Assembly (NCBI GenBank): GCA_004356685.1
Contig: SMWS01000110.1
Coordinates: 1 to 8,039 of the forward strand
Reading direction: 5' to 3'
Length of the DNA: 8,039 nt
Origin: Deltaproteobacteria bacterium
Lineage (GTDB): Bacteria; Desulfobacterota_D; UBA1144; Nemesobacterales; N074bin48
Positions 6,358-8,039 of the stretch are shown in pieces. Positions within the stretch are counted from its first letter, which is position 1. Each line of letters starts with the position of its first letter. Below the pieces are notes generated by a model. It was not told the origin of the DNA. It made no database searches and was given only the letters and a program-made list of their open reading frames with translations. Position numbers and translations under genes: made by a program.

Positions 6358-7140
6358 ATGAGTATCTACAAATCTAAAGAAATCATACTGCCATTATTAG
6401 TTGCAATATTGTTAACCATAGTCCCAATATGGATGATATATAACTATTATGGGGAATATTTTCATTACCAGAATTTGTCTGAAAATGGTGTATTAAAGAC
6501 AGCACGGCTGAAGAATAAAGAAATAAAAATAAATGAACGTAAAATCCTAAGACTATTTATTACAGATAATACTGAAAATTATAGGTTTTATGTTGGTTTT
6601 AATACAGTTGCAAAAAAATATGTTATATGTGAATTTGGGGTGTCAAAGGACACGTATTATTCAATAGGAATTCGAGATGAGCTGGCAATAATTTATTCAC
6701 CAAGTAATCCAAGTGATTGTTCAATACCCGATGGGATAGAAATAAGCAGATATTTACTTCTTATGACTCTTATTGTTGCTTTTTTAATTCTATTAGCAGG
6801 TATTGGATTCTATTATTATATTTATAATTCATACAAAAAACCTCATCCTCAAAACCTTGTAAAACCTACGACAGATATGGATTTAGGAGGAAATACCCCA
6901 AAATGTCCAAAATGCGGGATAAACATGACTGAAGGATATATGCCAACTGTTGGTGGAGTGGCGTGGAGAGACAGCGACCAACCTATTGGAATACCCACTA
7001 TGTTAACAGGACTTCCAGGAACAACATTCTGGGTAAAAAGACCCCTGTTACATGCATTCAATTGTAAAGAATGTGAAATAATTACTTTTAAGTATGGTAA
7101 AGATGATAAAATTAAAAAAATAATGGTGATAAACTTATAA
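6358..7140 (+). CDS. Two-TM membrane protein with DUF3592-like extracytoplasmic domain and C-terminal zinc ribbon
   Basis: 260 residues. TM1 spans about 9-29 (IILPLLVAILLTIVPIWMIY). A soluble beta-rich stretch (about 32-128) ends with RDELAIIYSPSNPSDCSIPDG, resembling the Gd-v-V-Y-P-nP ending of DUF3592 proteins. TM2 spans about 132-155 (YLLLMTLIVAFLILLAGIGF). The C-terminal tail holds C183-P-K-C186 and C236-K-E-C239, with GYMPTVGGVAWRD between them. This resembles the small CPKCG...W...C-x-x-C zinc-ribbon domains called DUF6487, and probably binds one zinc ion in the cytoplasm. With both ends inside, the DUF3592-like part faces out. The start is ATG 6358: TAA at 6349-6351 blocks extension and no Shine-Dalgarno is visible. 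The 6-bp hairpin just after the stop (7146-7164) lacks a T tract. Function unknown; a membrane-embedded sensing or assembly role is possible. Confidence 0.75.
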   Translation: MSIYKSKEIILPLLVAILLTIVPIWMIYNYYGEYFHYQNLSENGVLKTARLKNKEIKINERKILRLFITDNTENYRFYVGFNTVAKKYVICEFGVSKDTYYSIGIRDELAIIYSPSNPSDCSIPDGIEISRYLLLMTLIVAFLILLAGIGFYYYIYNSYKKPHPQNLVKPTTDMDLGGNTPKCPKCGINMTEGYMPTVGGVAWRDSDQPIGIPTMLTGLPGTTFWVKRPLLHAFNCKECEIITFKYGKDDKIKKIMVINL

Positions 7141-7148
7141 ACATTAAT

Positions 7149-7590
7149 CTTGGTCTCTAAGATTTAATACACCACGGGACACTGGTAGAGCGTAGTACGA
7201 GATACGTTATTCTTGTACCTCTCAGAGGTTTGGATGCAATAGTGTGCATAAAGCATTTGCTAATGCAATAAAAGGATTTCCTGGTAATATATGTCGCAGT
7301 TTAACATATGATCAGGGCAATGAGATGGCAGAGCATCTGCAACTGACAATGGGCACTCTACATACAAGTGTATTTTGCTCATAAGGGTATCACCATGGGA
7401 GAGGGGAACTAGTGAGAATACTAACGGTCTTATACGTCAGTTCTTTGCCAAGGGTACTGACTTTACGCTTGTGAATAATGAACAACTCAAAAGAGCACAG
7501 GATTTATTAAATGATAGATCAAAAGTACTTGATTGGGAAAAATCAGATGAGGTATTAGCTAGTGTGTTGCACTAAATTATTGGAACCAAG
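7149..7590. repeat. Possible degenerate terminal inverted repeats around the IS30 relic
   Basis: CTTGGT at 7149-7154 and ACCAAG at 7585-7590 are reverse complements flanking the transposase relic, with a few further matching bases around them (about 10 of 16). They may be decayed ends of the element after an internal deletion. The match is short and could be chance. Confidence 0.25.
7173..7575 (+). mobile_element. IS30-family transposase relic (5'-truncated, frameshifted)
   Basis: Only the C-terminal part of an IS30 DDE transposase survives, in four consecutive frame segments. GTLVERSTRYVILVPLRG (7176-7229) is followed by a shift near 7247-7250. KAFANAIKGF and then SLTYDQGNEMAEH, carrying the second catalytic Asp (TYDQG), follow, with a shift between about 7345 and 7368. 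VYFAHKG (7368-7388) comes next, with one extra base at 7389. The last segment is SPWERGTSENTNGLIRQFFA, with the catalytic Glu region, through LLNDRSKVLDWEKSDEVLA to TAA at 7573. The N-terminal DNA-binding part and the first catalytic Asp are gone. The open stretch 7375-7575 starts artificially and is only the last segment. The family assignment is firm from SPWERGTxENTNGLIRQ and TYDQG. The copy is inactive and old compared with the kinase and DM13 lesions. Confidence 0.92.
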
Positions 7591-7616
7591 TTATTTAATA
7601 TTTTAAGACAATATTT

Positions 7617-8039
7617 ATGAATATTTCAATAACAGGAGCTACAGGATTTATTGGTGGTAAGCTTTTAAAGAAACTATCCAAAGAAAATTACCATATTAAG
7701 TGTTTGGTTCGTAAAACCAGTAACCTCAAAAATCTGGAAAGCATTGACGTTGAAACAGTATATGGTGACCTTGGAGATTTTCATTCGTTTCAAAAGTTTA
7801 TCGATAGATCAGACACCGTTTTCCATTTAGCCGCTTTCGTATCAGATTGGGGTAAAAAAGAAGATTTCTTTAAATATAACTACGAAGCTACTAAATATTT
7901 ATTAGATGAATCGGTTAAACAAGGTGTTAAGAAATTCATATATCTAAGCACATCCAGTGTTTTATGGAGATCGGATTTTTGGGATGTTCATAAAATCTTA
8001 GATATTGATGAGAGTTATCCCTATCCTGATTCATATAAT
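7617..8039 (+). CDS. NAD-dependent epimerase/dehydratase (extended SDR), N-terminal part
   Basis: 141 codons are open to the right edge of the window. The N-terminus is a Rossmann nucleotide-binding fold: T6-G7-A-T-G10-F-I-G13 (GxxGxxG), a basic residue after beta-2 (CLVRK, R32), GDLGD (50-54) with an acidic residue for the adenine, VFHLAA (68-73) and YLSTSSV (109-115), which supplies the catalytic Ser/Thr. The window cuts off at PYPDSYN, where Y140 is positioned as the first residue of the catalytic Y-x-x-x-K; the Lys lies beyond the edge. This pattern fits NAD(P)-dependent sugar-nucleotide epimerases, dihydroflavonol-reductase-like enzymes and sterol-dehydrogenase-like members of PF01370; the substrate cannot be decided. 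ATG 7617 has no clear Shine-Dalgarno, but it leads directly into the first beta strand, as is usual. It lies 41 nt after the IS30 relic. Confidence 0.9.
   Translation, partial: MNISITGATGFIGGKLLKKLSKENYHIKCLVRKTSNLKNLESIDVETVYGDLGDFHSFQKFIDRSDTVFHLAAFVSDWGKKEDFFKYNYEATKYLLDESVKQGVKKFIYLSTSSVLWRSDFWDVHKILDIDESYPYPDSYN

Noticed and set aside
7146..7164. AATCTT-N7-AAGATT hairpin as terminator of the zinc-ribbon membrane gene
   Set aside because: Only a 6-bp AT-rich stem with no T tract; it also overlaps the possible IS end, so it is not supported as a terminator.

Overview
This AT-rich window (roughly one third G+C by eye) comes from a bacterial chromosome. Several genes have clear Shine-Dalgarno sequences (AGGAG or AGGAGG 8-9 nt before ATG, GTG or TTG starts), while others have none. 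The gene families present (DUF4922 HIT-like protein, response regulator fused to a HisKA_2 kinase, stand-alone cyclic-nucleotide-binding domain, DM13, FMN-binding glutamate synthase family, IS30) suggest a free-living or host-associated Gram-negative lineage such as Bacteroidota or Spirochaetota. I cannot fix the phylum from the sequence. No tRNA, rRNA, CRISPR array or phage module was seen.

Layout. 1-36 is the tail of a plus-strand gene, closed by a perfect intrinsic terminator (66-99). 201-1337 encodes an intact GalT/VTC2-like HIT-superfamily protein (DUF4922). 1338-1611 is AT-rich spacer with nothing recognisable. 1612-2654 is a broken fused response regulator-histidine kinase gene with one frameshift and two nonsense codons. 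2724-3155 (minus) is a small stand-alone cNMP-binding-fold protein with a TTG start. 3156-3477 is a divergent spacer. 3478-3973 is a broken DM13 gene with one nonsense codon and one frameshift. 4090-5694 is an intact membrane-anchored FMN/Fe-S glutamate synthase-family protein with a GTG start. A bidirectional hairpin (5720-5743) separates it from a convergent gene for a secreted, extremely His/Tyr/Asn-rich small protein (5780-6226, minus). That gene is divergent from a two-TM protein with a C-terminal zinc ribbon (6358-7140). 7173-7575 is a scrambled, truncated IS30-family transposase relic. 7617 to the right edge is the start of a Rossmann-fold NAD-dependent epimerase/dehydratase.

The main message is decay. 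Three of the nine substantial coding units are dead in ways that can be reconstructed codon by codon, while the long 4090-5694 gene between them is undamaged. This argues for real pseudogenization rather than uniform sequencing error. The intact genes look like single-gene transcription units, with mixed strands, separate ribosome-binding sites and hairpins between them, so no operon or multi-gene system can be claimed. I did not find convincing evidence of a new multi-component system. The least explained pieces are the His-rich secreted protein, the zinc-ribbon membrane protein and the DUF4922 enzyme.
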